From: Kuschelorhynchus macadamiae
Lineage: Eukaryota > Arthropoda > Insecta > Coleoptera > Curculionidae
Assembly (NCBI GenBank): GCA_030620095.1
Contig: JAUTXW010005193.1
Coordinates: forward strand, 1,169,501 to 1,233,500
Length of the DNA stretch: 64,000 bases
Reading direction: 5' to 3'
This document shows, one piece after another, positions 34,064 to 43,549 of the stretch. Each line of letters opens with the position of its first letter. The first letter of the stretch is position 1. A program made the position numbers and the translations under genes. The notes beneath the pieces were generated by a model. It was not told the origin of the DNA, searched no databases, and was given only the letters and a program-made list of their open reading frames with translations.

Positions 34064-35143
34064 ATGATTTATTCAATTCAAGAAAGGGTCGAAATAACGA
34101 AACTGTATTATCAAAACGGAAGCATTGCAAGAGCTACCGCCCGGTTGTTTAATGCGTTACATCCAGACAAAAATATTAACCATAAGTATGTGGCTAAATT
34201 AATAAGAAAATTTGAAGCAACTGGATCTGTATCTAATATTCGCCGGAATCAGGAAAATCGTCCAAGTAGAAATGAAGCCAGAGAAATAGCAGTTTTGGGA
34301 CACGTGGCTCTTGACAACACCCAAAGTACTCGTGGTCTGGCTACTTCTTCAGGATTTACACGCTCAACAGTGCAAAGAATTTTGAAATCCTATAAATTTC
34401 ACCCGTACAAAACTAAACTTGTCCATGAGCTTAATGAAGACGATTATGATAGAAGGTTGGAGTTTTGCGAATTAATGACACAACGTTTGAACAATAACCC
34501 AAATTTGTTATTTAACATTTGTTTTTCGGATGAATGTACCTTCTATTTACATGGTGCTGTAAATAGACATAATTGTCGATATTGGAGCGACTCGAATCCA
34601 CATTTGTTTCGAGAGGTACATTCGCAATACCCACAAAAAATTAATGTCTGGGCCGGCATTTTCGGAAATCATATTGTAGGACCTTTCTTTATTCCTGGAA
34701 ACTTGACGGGGGAGTTGTACTTGGACATGTTGGAAAATACAATAGAGCCACGAATAACCGAAATAATAGAAAATGAGGTTAATTATAATGAAAATTTTCT
34801 TCATTTCCAACAAGATGGTGCACCACCGCACTATGTAGCTCCAGTACGACAGTTTTTGGACACCCATTTCCCAAATCAGTGGATCGGACGGCGCGGCCCC
34901 ATTGAGTGGCCACCAAGGTCTCCGGACTTGAGTCCTTTAGATTACTTTCTTTGGGGACATATAAAAAGTAAGGTTTTTAGTACGAAGCCAGACTCCATCC
35001 AAGATCTTCGGGAGCGGATCACGGCGGAATGCAGACAAATAACTCCAGAAATGTGTGAAAATGTTAGGAATAGATTTGAGCAAAATATTTATTATTGCAT
35101 GGAGGTAAACGGACACCACTTTCAACATTTATTACCACATTGA
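34064..35143 (+). CDS. Tc1/mariner-type transposase, intact, 359 aa
   Basis: Cut-and-paste transposase expected to act on the element B TIRs in the nucleus. N-terminal paired HTH: SIQERVEITKLYYQNGSIA with ARLFNALHPDKNINHKYVAK (residues about 3-50), then STRGLATSSGFTRSTVQRIL (about 88-107). Catalytic core: FSDECTFYLHGAVNRHNCRYW (first Asp), NVWAGIFGNHIVGPFFIPG, HFQQDGAPPHY (second Asp), and WPPRSPDLSPLDYFLWGHIK with the third Asp. From the second Asp there are 36 residues to the Asp of SPD and 41 to the Asp of PLD, so it is not a classic DD34D mariner and may belong to a DD41D-type group (inference). The C-terminus ENVRNRFEQNIYYCMEVNG ends at a TGA. The start is the first ATG, 2 nt after the tandem leader. 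Full length for its group, with no lesion. Confidence 0.93.
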   Translation: MIYSIQERVEITKLYYQNGSIARATARLFNALHPDKNINHKYVAKLIRKFEATGSVSNIRRNQENRPSRNEAREIAVLGHVALDNTQSTRGLATSSGFTRSTVQRILKSYKFHPYKTKLVHELNEDDYDRRLEFCELMTQRLNNNPNLLFNICFSDECTFYLHGAVNRHNCRYWSDSNPHLFREVHSQYPQKINVWAGIFGNHIVGPFFIPGNLTGELYLDMLENTIEPRITEIIENEVNYNENFLHFQQDGAPPHYVAPVRQFLDTHFPNQWIGRRGPIEWPPRSPDLSPLDYFLWGHIKSKVFSTKPDSIQDLRERITAECRQITPEMCENVRNRFEQNIYYCMEVNGHHFQHLLPH

Positions 35144-35217
35144 CTTTTTGACACATTGTAGCTAAGTAACTAATTTTTGTTTAAATTTTAATGTGAATGT
35201 AAAACTGTAAATGGTTT

Positions 35218-35412
35218 AGTGTTCCTGATTCCGGCGAATATTAGATACAGATCTAGTTGCTTCAAATTTTCTTATTAATTTAGCCACATACTTATGGTTA
35301 ATATTTTTGACTGAATGTAACGTATTAAACAACCGGGCAGTAGCCCTTGCAATGTTTCCGTTTTGATAATAAAGTTTCGTTATTTTGACCCTTTCTTGAA
35401 TTTAATTTATCA
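35218..35412 (-). repeat. Inverted copy of the transposase 5' coding region
   Basis: Reverse complement of 34073-34262, the HTH-coding start of the transposase, at roughly 94-95% identity by eye: AAGAAAGGGTC, AACGAAACT, TATTATCAAAACGGAA, GCCCGGTTGTTTAAT and CTAAATTAATAAGAAAATTT are all recognisable. It directly adjoins the inner side of the right TIR arm. It is not open as a long ORF. A transcript crossing the gene and this segment would be self-complementary. Confidence 0.9.
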
Positions 35413-35717
35413 ATACTTGATATTATTCAATTATTCAAATAACTTCAAAATGGTTGAAGATAGGTATAAACTCTATTATACAAAAGTTACTAAAAACTTC
35501 CTGGAGAATCCAAAAATAGAAAAAAAATTGGGGGTTTCCATTTAAAAATGTCAAGTGTAATGCGATATCTTATTTTTGGAACACCCTGTATTATACAATC
35601 ATACATGAAAAGACGTCCCCCTAAAAATCAAAATTGACGTGTCCAAGCGTTTTTCCCAAAATATACCAGGAAAGTCATAAATAAGGGTGGGACCTTTTCG
35701 TTGGGCCACCCTGTATA

Positions 35718-35905
35718 AACTCACCAGTTGTTGATCCTGCCAAATATTTGAACCTTATGGCGCGGCGTTCCTAATTGGACGTCATATCTGACATCACTAT
35801 TAGGTACCGTCCATATTAGTAAATTTATAATTTTACGTTATGCCCATATAAGCCAAATTTTGAATTGAAATATTTTATCAGCCGTCTTGATACTGGTGGG
35901 TTTGT
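35718..35905. other. Spacer between element B and the tRNA-like copy
   Basis: No motif recognised; this is the flank of the SINE/tRNA-like sequence. Confidence 0.4.
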
Positions 35906-35938
35906 ATGTGTACAAGTTCTAACGAATTGCTTATCAGT

Positions 35939-36011
35939 GGTAGGATAACGCAATTGGTTAGAGCAATGGGCTAGTGATCCAGAGGTGTGTGTTCGTTCCC
36001 CGCTCGTACCA
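35939..36011 (+). tRNA. tRNA-like pseudogene or SINE head (Thr-AGU-like), copy 2
   Basis: 73 nt. The acceptor 5' strand GGTAGGA pairs with the 3' TCGTACC (6 of 7), followed by A. The A-box region is TAACGCAATTGGTTAGAGC. The anticodon arm TGGG-CTAGTGA-TCCA has AGU in the anticodon position, and GTTCGTTCC stands at the B-box/T loop. The D stem (ACGC against GAGC) is poorly paired and the T stem has a mismatch, so a pseudogene or SINE origin is likelier than a working gene. It matches copy 1 in inverted orientation, including ~30 bp of upstream flank. Confidence 0.6.
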
Positions 36012-36054
36012 TAACTTTTGCTGTTGATTATAAATATTACTAAACAAATATTTC

Positions 36055-36315
36055 ACAGTTTAAAATGAACAAACTGATAAAATACTTCTATTCAATTACA
36101 ATTTTGCACACATATCAAGCGTAATGTAGAGATCAAAATCAAGTCTATAATGGGTATTGACTGTTAAAACGTTGATACAAATCCATCATAGCAAAACAAA
36201 ATGGCTGCAAAATATATTGTTTAAATAATCAGCGTAAACATTCTTCTTATTCAATTGCCTTCAATTTTTGCACGAAAATTAGATGTGATATAGAGATAAA
36301 CTGGTAAAATTTTAG
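36055..36315 (+). repeat. Dispersed ~140-bp array family, locus 2 (about two units)
   Basis: Units with ATTCAATTACAATTTTGCACA and ATTCAATTGCCTTCAATTTTTG, ATAGAGATAAACTGGTAAAATTTT and GCAAAACAAAATGGCTGCAAAA, same orientation as locus 1. The head is not evident here. Confidence 0.6.
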
Positions 36316-36744
36316 TGTTTATTTTTTCGGAAGTAATGTATCTAGTTTTTAAACTTTATGTGCTTAATATTTTTTTTTATTTTTATGTAAATTTGGTGTT
36401 TATTAATTTTTTCGAATTGAAAGAAATGTTCACTTTTGAGTTTTCCGGTATCCAAAATTGTGATATCTTCCGACAACTTACTGATGATCAACATTATTGT
36501 ATATAAAGTACTGCACATAATTATCGTTACAAGCAATTTTTTCAGTCAAATTTGATACTTCGTTTTTCCTAAAAACTCAACAGAATTCAAAAAGCAGGTC
36601 AGATTTCGAAAGGTCTTTCGAATCATTGGTATCAACTTCCTAAATTTTAAAGTCGTTCATTTTGAAAAAAATTCCACTGCCTCCTCATTTTATATGAAGA
36701 CCACGCTGATATTTTTTGAACTTAACATTTAATAGATATTTATT
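36316..36744. other. AT-rich spacer, nothing recognised
   Basis: No motif or homology seen. Confidence 0.4.
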
Positions 36745-38695
36745 ACGCCTCGAACGTTTTGGGATTTTTCAAATAACTACAAAAACAAAATTTTTTTGAA
36801 AAATTATAATGTTCTGTTTCTACACCAATTTGCTCTATTTTATAAAGTGCATTAATCAAATTAGTCTTTGCTAACATGTACAATGATTTATTTAGGAACT
36901 TAAATCAACAACAAAATCAGTTCTTTGTTCGCTATAATGATTCATGTGAAAAATGAGAACAAATACTCTCGAGTGCGCCAAAATATTGATTGGGTGAATA
37001 TTCAAAACCTGGTTTTAACTTTACTTTACTTTTTACGTTTCACTTCAATCCTCTTAATTCTAACGGCGCATTAAATTCGGGTTACTCCGTATATTGGAAG
37101 AAGAAGATTTGAAATAAACTTCATGTTATCTATCAAAGGAAGTTCATTGTTTGTTAGTGTCAAGTAAGTTCTCCATATTCCTTAGAGATATTCTGCTGCC
37201 CGAGGACTTGAAGAATACCCCCCCCCCCTCGAAAATGCAATGATAAGGCTCATTGAGGATTTAGAGTTGCTTGGGGATGTGTAGATATAGGTGTGAGCCA
37301 CAATAGACCACAGAGTCTCAGTGGAGGGTCGGTTTGATCCACTCATTTTTAACCCAACCTAGTGTCATGTTAACAGTATTGTTGATATTTTGTTGTGTTC
37401 AGAATCCGTTTAAAAAAAAATACAAAAATCTGTTTGATCACTCAATAAACCACTAAATTATTAATACTTGTGCATCAAGGATTAAATAACTTCATTCAAA
37501 AATCCTACGATTAAGTTAAAGGGACATGGAAAATTCTTAAGGTAAGAAGATATAATTTTTATTTTTTCCGAACATTGTATCATACGTTTGGTCATTCTCT
37601 CGAAGAAAGAGCATCTCTTTATAACACCAGCCCCATGTCTGCTTCCGGACTCCTAGGCAGTTACGCAATATCTAGAAAGGTGGCATATCGTGGTGGAACA
37701 GGATGACCAGTCGTAGAGACGACCAGCGTATACTGCTTGCTCTAAACCGCCGAAGAATTCTTAATTCAAGGCAGATAAGGAATCTTGCTGGTTTAAATGT
37801 CCCCTGCATGAGCATACGGCGCAATTTATACGCTTGCAGACGAGCATAGTATCCCCTTCTCCAAGGATCCATCTAGCTACAAGAAGGGAATCGATAATGG
37901 ACCATCAACATTGGGGAATAGCAGAATGGTCTAGGTGAATGTTTGTGTATGAGGCTGGATTTTAACCTGTATAATTCTGATGGGAGTATTTTAGTGTGGA
38001 GAAAAAGAGGCGAACGATTCAGAGAAGAGCATATGGAAACGAGGGTGGCGTTTGAAGGAGGCAGTGTGACTGTTAGGGGTGGAATCATTAGGAATGGTAA
38101 AACTGAATTAATTGTACTGACTTGGGTAAGTATGACTGCCGAGACATATGCAGAGAGATGTTTGAAAGATACTGTTTTACTCTTTGCAGATAATTTTGTG
38201 GGTGACTTTGTTTTAGTCGACGACGATGCTTGTTCTTATAGAGCAGGAATCGTCAACGACTTGCTTAGGGTCGCCGGATATGAACCCTATAGAGCATGTG
38301 TGGGTGTGGATTCCCCATAACTTCATTGCCGGACTAATGTATTCTATGCCCCAGAGAGTTAGGGACGTCACTGTAAATAGAGGCGGCCCAACAAGGTTTT
38401 AAATATTCAATCAATCAATTTTTATTTGACGCACTATTATTTTTCACATGAATCATTATAGTAAACAAAGAACTGATTTTGTTGTTGATTTAAGTCCCTA
38501 AATAAGTAATTGTACATGTTTTCAGGGCGAGTTCTTTATTTCAGGAGGAGGGGGATAGGAGTTATCAAAGACTAACTTGACTATTGCACTTTATAAAATA
38601 GCGCAAATTGGTGTAGAATTAAAATTTTTCGAGAACATTTTTTCTCGAAAAGCATAGCAGATATTGGCAAAATCCTAAAAATGTTCCGAGGCATG
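36745..38695 (+). mobile_element. Long-TIR Tc1-like element E (decayed)
   Basis: A left arm at about 36745-36960 and a right arm at about 38430-38695 are diverged inverted copies. Shared strings are CACCAATTTG(C/CG)CTATTTTATAA, GGxACTTAAATCAACAACAA, AATCAGTTCTTTGTT and TATAATGATTCATGTGAAAAAT. The right arm holds an extra ~35-bp segment at about 38525-38560. Outer boundaries are approximate (near GCCTCGAACGTTTT and its partner), and no clear TA duplication could be fixed. The gene inside is a Tc1-type transposase relic. Confidence 0.75.
37690..38400 (+). pseudogene. Tc1-type transposase relic of element E
   Basis: Plus-strand frames: MTSRRDDQRILLALNRRRIL and NSRQIRNLAGLNVPCMSIRR (the HTH_Tc3-like second helix-turn-helix), then from 37950 LYNSDGSILVWRKRGERFRE, GGSVTVRGGIIRNGKTELIV, AETYAERCLKD and DFVLVDDDACSYRAGIVND, equivalent to the MHDNARPH block with the second Asp. 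Then, in another frame, GSPDMNPIEHVW and SMPQRVRDVTVNRGGPTRF at the end. The first Asp region (DESRF) is eroded at about 37930. Multiple stops. In contrast to elements A-D it has the SPDxNPIEHxW signature of true Tc1 transposases. Confidence 0.85.
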
Positions 38696-39990
38696 ATCAG
38701 TATGTATGAAATATTACGTTAAAACTTAGGTATAGTATTTTAGCAATAACAAATTATCAAAATTGGCTGAAAAAATTTGCTGTAGCGATACTTTATTATA
38801 TATTATATATAGTTTTTTTTTCTGAAAGTAAGCGTCTATAGAAAGAGGTTTACAATGCAATTAACACCCATCTATATTACTGAACTGAAAATTCTACCCG
38901 ACTAAAATGATCTCGAGACCAGTTTACATTAATCCAAGCCAGCCAGTAAAAAATGCCGAAATACACGGTTATTCATTTCGTGTTCCGGCTACTGGACTAA
39001 TGATAGGGGGATCATCAGTCAAAAGTGTTAGATCATTTTTAACGTCGTAATAAATATAATGGGCTCTGGCGCAGCTACGAATGGTTCTTCAGGCGCCCCG
39101 GGATCATGTCATTATCAAGTAATTTCAAGCCTCACCTCCCGCTGCCTTTTCAAGAATTCGAGGTGCTCCCGCGGACATCAAGCAGGCCATCCGACTAGAA
39201 CTTGTTTAATTTGCATGCAAAATTACTTCATCAGATATGTCCATGACCTGTCGATATTTATCAGTGTATTAATTATAATAAAATAAATAAAAACGTATGG
39301 TGCTTATTTATTTTTGACCTAAAAGCAAACCAACAGACTACATGAACTGGTCGTCAAAAAAAACAATGCAATATTTTAATATAATTTTGATATGTCTTCT
39401 TTTCAAAATAAGTTCATCTCTTTGTTTTAAAATTTTCAACAATCGCTTTTTTGGAATTTTAGATAAAATAGAAAATGTAAGAATAAATTAATTAACAAAC
39501 AATAAGATGTAAGCTTAAAATTAAAACTACAGTATATCATTTATACAAAGAATACCGGTTTCGGTTAAAGTGACCATGATCAGACCTGGAAATAGTGTTT
39601 CCTTAACACGATAATCCAAAACGTTACAAATAGTTCTAAAGGAAAAAAAATCCTTTAGAAACGGTACAATTTCTTACATTGAATTATTGGCCCATTGAAG
39701 TACTAATCCACCGAAAAATAAGTGTTTTTCATTAAAAATAGGCATGACCAGCATCAGTAGTTTTAAATTTTTTTACGTTATAATGTGCAGTTCAGATGGT
39801 TTTTATTATCAGGACATTATTTTAATTAAAGAAGTATTTTACATGTTTTGAGCATTGGCAGATCTAGAGACCTGGAGACCTGAAGATCAATAAACCTTTG
39901 GGGCCCCTATATATTACAAACATTAAATATACATATTAAATTAATCTCACGGAGCATTTCTATACTTCATGGTATTAGTTAAAATATATA
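38696..39990. other. Mostly AT-rich stretch with a GC-richer patch, unassigned
   Basis: 38930-39250 is less AT-rich (GCGCAGCTACGAATGG, CAGGCGCCCCGGGATC, CTCCCGCGGACATCAAG) and may be a transposon scrap or non-coding genic DNA. The 75-codon frame at 39059-39286 has no recognised motif. Nothing else seen. Confidence 0.35.
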
Positions 39991-42295
39991 TAGGGAGTCC
40001 CCGAACAACCCCTACAAAATGAAAGGTTTGATTCTACATAAAAAAACATGAAAACATTTTTATATTAACCTACGTCCAGAAATGCTTCGTTACGGAGATA
40101 CAGGGTGTTGAAATATAAAGTTTATTTTATTTTTTATTAAATATTTTTTGCAAATAATAACATTTTCTCACGAAATTGGGCATTCGGGGTATTTTTTGTG
40201 TAAGGAATTATAATTTGATTTCATGTGACACTTAGAGGGCGCTACGTACGCTACTATTATTTATGTAAATTTGCCTTAACTTTTTTGCGATGCACTTCTG
40301 GATTTTTTTACGAATAAATATTATTCTTGTAACTTTTCTAAGCAAAAATGCTATACTTACTCAAGAACGCTAGAGGTAACCGTTCTCTAGTAATTTGCAA
40401 GTCTATGCGTCGATGGCATGAAATTTTTTTTTTTAATAATGGTAAACTAAAGTGAATTTATTTCAAGACAATACAAAATTAAAGGTGAGTATCAATTATT
40501 CTAAACTATAATAAATGCTCCACGTGATGACCTTCAGTTTGATGGCATAATGTAATTCTTTTTTTTTAAGTCTGATATGTCTGTAAATATTCTGCATTTG
40601 TCTGAACTCATTGCAGGCATTTTGAATTCGCAACCAGAGCTGCTCACGCGTTTGTATTGAAACGGAATACACATGGCATTTGAGAAAACCCCATATACAA
40701 AAATCACAAGGTTTTAAGTCTGGTGACCTAGCTGGCTATTGAACTGGTCCGCCTCTACCAATCCACTGATTTTCGTAAGTCTGATCCAGATATTGACGCA
40801 CATTTCGACTAAAATGAACAAGACACCCATCGTGCATAAACCACATAGCTTGCCGAATATTTACAGGTACTTCCTCTAGTAATGTGGGTAAAATATGCTG
40901 AAGGAAATTTAAATACTCATTCACTTTTAGTCGACCTGGCAACTCGACAGGTCCAATTAGGTTGTTGTTTACAATACCAATCCAAACATTAATACTAAAC
41001 CTATGTTGACATCTGGTTTCTTTTACAACTTAGGAATTATCCCCAACATATGCATAATGATGTGAATTGTGTAAATTATTAATTCCGTCTCTCGTGAAAC
41101 TAGATTCATCGAAGGATAAAATACGAGAAGAAAAAAGTTTTTTTTATAAAAAGTCTTATTTCTCCTCCAATCGGAAAATACTACACGCTCAGGGAAATCA
41201 CACTTCATCATGGCATGCACGTTTCTAAAATGAAATGGGTATAAGTTCTCCTTGCGTATAATAGTACTTACAGATGATTTGCAAATTCCTGGATGCATCG
41301 CTGACGATCTTCGACAGGTTATCTTCTAGATCCATCAGAAAAGCTTCTTCGAATTCCTCAACTGCAACGGGATGCCTACCCGTTTCATTTTTTTGTGGAA
41401 ATCCGGTTTCCCTCAACCTCTGGTGAATTGCCGTAAAGGTTGTATGAGTGTGGTGGATTCTATTCTGAAACTTATAAAAACTAAACATATTTACGTTGCA
41501 TTAAATGCATATCTGCATATTCTTAATTACTAAACGAAACCATTTTTTAAAAAATGGGAATTAAAAATTTAACTTTCAATTAAATCAAATTATTAATATG
41601 ACAATAACAGTTTTGTCAAAAATGACACTTGCTTTTATTATTGTTAAGAACGGTTACCTAGCATTGTTGAGTATATATACCTTTTTTATGAATAAATACT
41701 ACTACTACTACACTTTCCTAGGGAAAAAAAGTATACTACGTTATAACGGTCAACACGTGGAGAATTTATTATAGTTTAGAATAATTCATACTTACCTTTA
41801 ATTTTGTATTGTCTTGAAATAAATACACCTTAGTCTATTATTATTAAAAAATTTGTTTTCCTTGCATCGACGCATAAACTTGCAAATTGCTCGAGAACGG
41901 TTACCTCTAGCGTTGTTGAGTAAGTATAGCTAGAATACTATTTGTTTAATATTATTTGTTCGTAACAAGACCCATGCAGAAGTGCATTGCCAAAAAAGTT
42001 AGGGCAAATTTACATAAATAATAGTAACGTACGTAGCGCCCTCTAAGTGTCACATGAAATCTAATACCAAATTATGACTCCTCACCCAAAAAATACCCCG
42101 AATGCACAATTTCGTGAGAAAGTTTTATTATTTGCTACAGATATTTAATAAAAAATAAAATAAAATTTATATTTCAACACCCTGTATCTCCGTAACGAAG
42201 CATTTCCGGACCTAGGTTAATATGAAATTTTTTTATGTTTTTTATGTACAATCACTTCTTTCATTTTGTAGGGGTTGTTCGTGGACACCCCCGTA
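39991..42295 (-). mobile_element. Mariner-like element C with ~530-bp inverted arms (decayed)
   Basis: The left end TAGGGAGTCCCCGAACAACC and the right end ...CGAACAACCCC form diverged arms, about 39991-40522 and about 41755-42295. Shared strings: CTACAAAATGAAAG, TACAGGGTGTTGAAATATAA, CACTTAGAGGGCGCTACGTA, AATTTGC and AACGGTTACCTCTAGCG-like. A second internal terminus motif, TACAGGGTGTTG, lies 108-109 bp from each end (40099 and 42186). The right arm has an extra partial copy of its AACGGTTACCTAGCATTGTTG stretch at about 41645-41675. The transposase on the minus strand is broken. Confidence 0.85.
40506..41543 (-). pseudogene. Tc1/mariner-type transposase of element C (several stops)
   Basis: The start is inferred at 41543, reading MVSFSN, stop, EYADMHLM, the usual N-terminal phrase of this insect family. 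The 41488-41225 frame gives TFTAIHQRLRETGFPQKN, GRHPVAVEEFEEAF and LEDNLSKIVSDASRNL (HTH region). The first-Asp block is in another frame near 41110 (DESSFTRDGINN). 40942-40736 gives LPGRL-like MPGRLKVNEYLNFLQHILP, then RQAMWFMHDGCLVHFSRNVR with the second Asp, and NQWIGRGGPVQ. There a TGG-to-TAG stop precedes PARSPDLKPCDFCIWGF, the third-Asp block. The product ends GHHVEHLL before the TAG at 40506-40508. Dead. Confidence 0.83.
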
Positions 42296-43549
42296 TGGCA
42301 AATAATACCTTATGTAAAGAAATAGAAGAGAGAAAATAATACTAAATAGACAATGTTGTATAAAAAAATGTGCGAATTTATGTAATTTACAAATGCAAAA
42401 ACGTCAAAGAATCCTTTTCTAAACAAAAAATAGTTTCATTTTAAGAATTAAAGTATGTGTAATGATTTTCTTTGCGTTCTAAAAGCTTCCTTCTAGGCAA
42501 ATCAATAGAGCAAAAATCAGTGATTTGTTTCTAAAAATACTAACCAGAAACCGTGTGTGCCATCACACTCAAGATAGTTTATAGTAATATTCCATTGTTT
42601 CTCACTCGCAACTATCACTTGTTTATTTGTTATAAACAATTTAATACAACAAATCGCGTTTTCTCCCGTTTTTGTCTAATAAAATCGAAACTAATGAAGC
42701 AATCTTAATGGTGTAAAGAGATGAATTGTAGAGAAGAAAATTACAAACAATATGGAAGGGTTACACGATTTGATCGGATCATTAGAACAGGAGAAAAAAC
42801 CGATCAAATTAGTTTTTTCCGTTATATCTTAAGTTGTAGCGAAGGCCCTTTGCGGAATAATAGTTATTGATATGTACTGTATGTACACCAAAACCAAGCG
42901 TGAGATTATTAGTTTTTGCCCAATTGCGATTTGAATTTTTTTTTAATGCACTGTGTTTCAGTCTGCCTAGATACGTAGTGAATGATCCGATTTGAATTTT
43001 GCTAAGTCATATAGAAAGTAAAAGTATCCTACCACACAAGATATATTCTCATTTCGCGTTAACATTATCTAATGTACGGGAAAAATGCTTCCAAACATGA
43101 TCAAAAACGGCCGAACGCGTGAAAGTAGCCTGATTATGTCACCTTTCACTATTTCTAATAAAAGAAAGTTTATAATGAGGGAATTTACAGATATTTTCAT
43201 AAGCAGAACGTCGCCTAACTTATTAAAGAATCAAATAAACGGTTTTAATTCAACATTAATTTTAAATGTATCTTTGCGTACATATATAGCTCTACATCGA
43301 GCCCATTTCGTATAGTTTTCTTTTGTGATATCTTTGCTTCTTTCTTCAATATCGAGACCCAAATGTCCCCCATTTACTTCGCAGAGATTAATTAACTACC
43401 ACGATTTATCCCATACATCTTCTTAATATAAAGTCAATGAAGAGAGCATATTATGTCCTTCCTAAAACATTACTAAAAGTCCACATTTCGTAGCTCTCAG
43501 TTTGTTTGTATTACTTCGAAAATCAGGTTTTGTTATTCATAATTTTTCA
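42296..43549. other. AT-rich stretch, nothing recognised
   Basis: No TE or gene motif seen. The frame at 43085-43315 lacks recognisable homology. Confidence 0.4.

Larger units (their letters stand above)
33303..35715 (+). mobile_element. Mariner-like element B, apparently intact (2.41 kb)
   Basis: It begins TACAGGGTGGCCCAACG and ends in the exact complement; the arms 33303-33576 and 35442-35715 (274 bp) look identical. TA dinucleotides flank both ends (33301-33302, 35716-35717), as expected for a Tc1/mariner target. Each arm has a second motif, TACAGGGTGTTCC, 125 bp in (33428 and 35590). The plus-strand transposase is uninterrupted. Special structure: a 306-bp segment that includes the inner part of the left arm is present twice in tandem before the start codon, and the right end contains an inverted copy of the first ~190 bp of the coding region. 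Arm identity and the open gene point to recent activity. Confidence 0.92.

Noticed and set aside
37216..37228. Run of C at 37216-37228 as a functional element
   Set aside because: Homopolymer of sequencing-error type; no structure around it.
38930..39250. GC-richer patch as a host exon
   Set aside because: No open frame of convincing length with splice sites; motifs not recognised.
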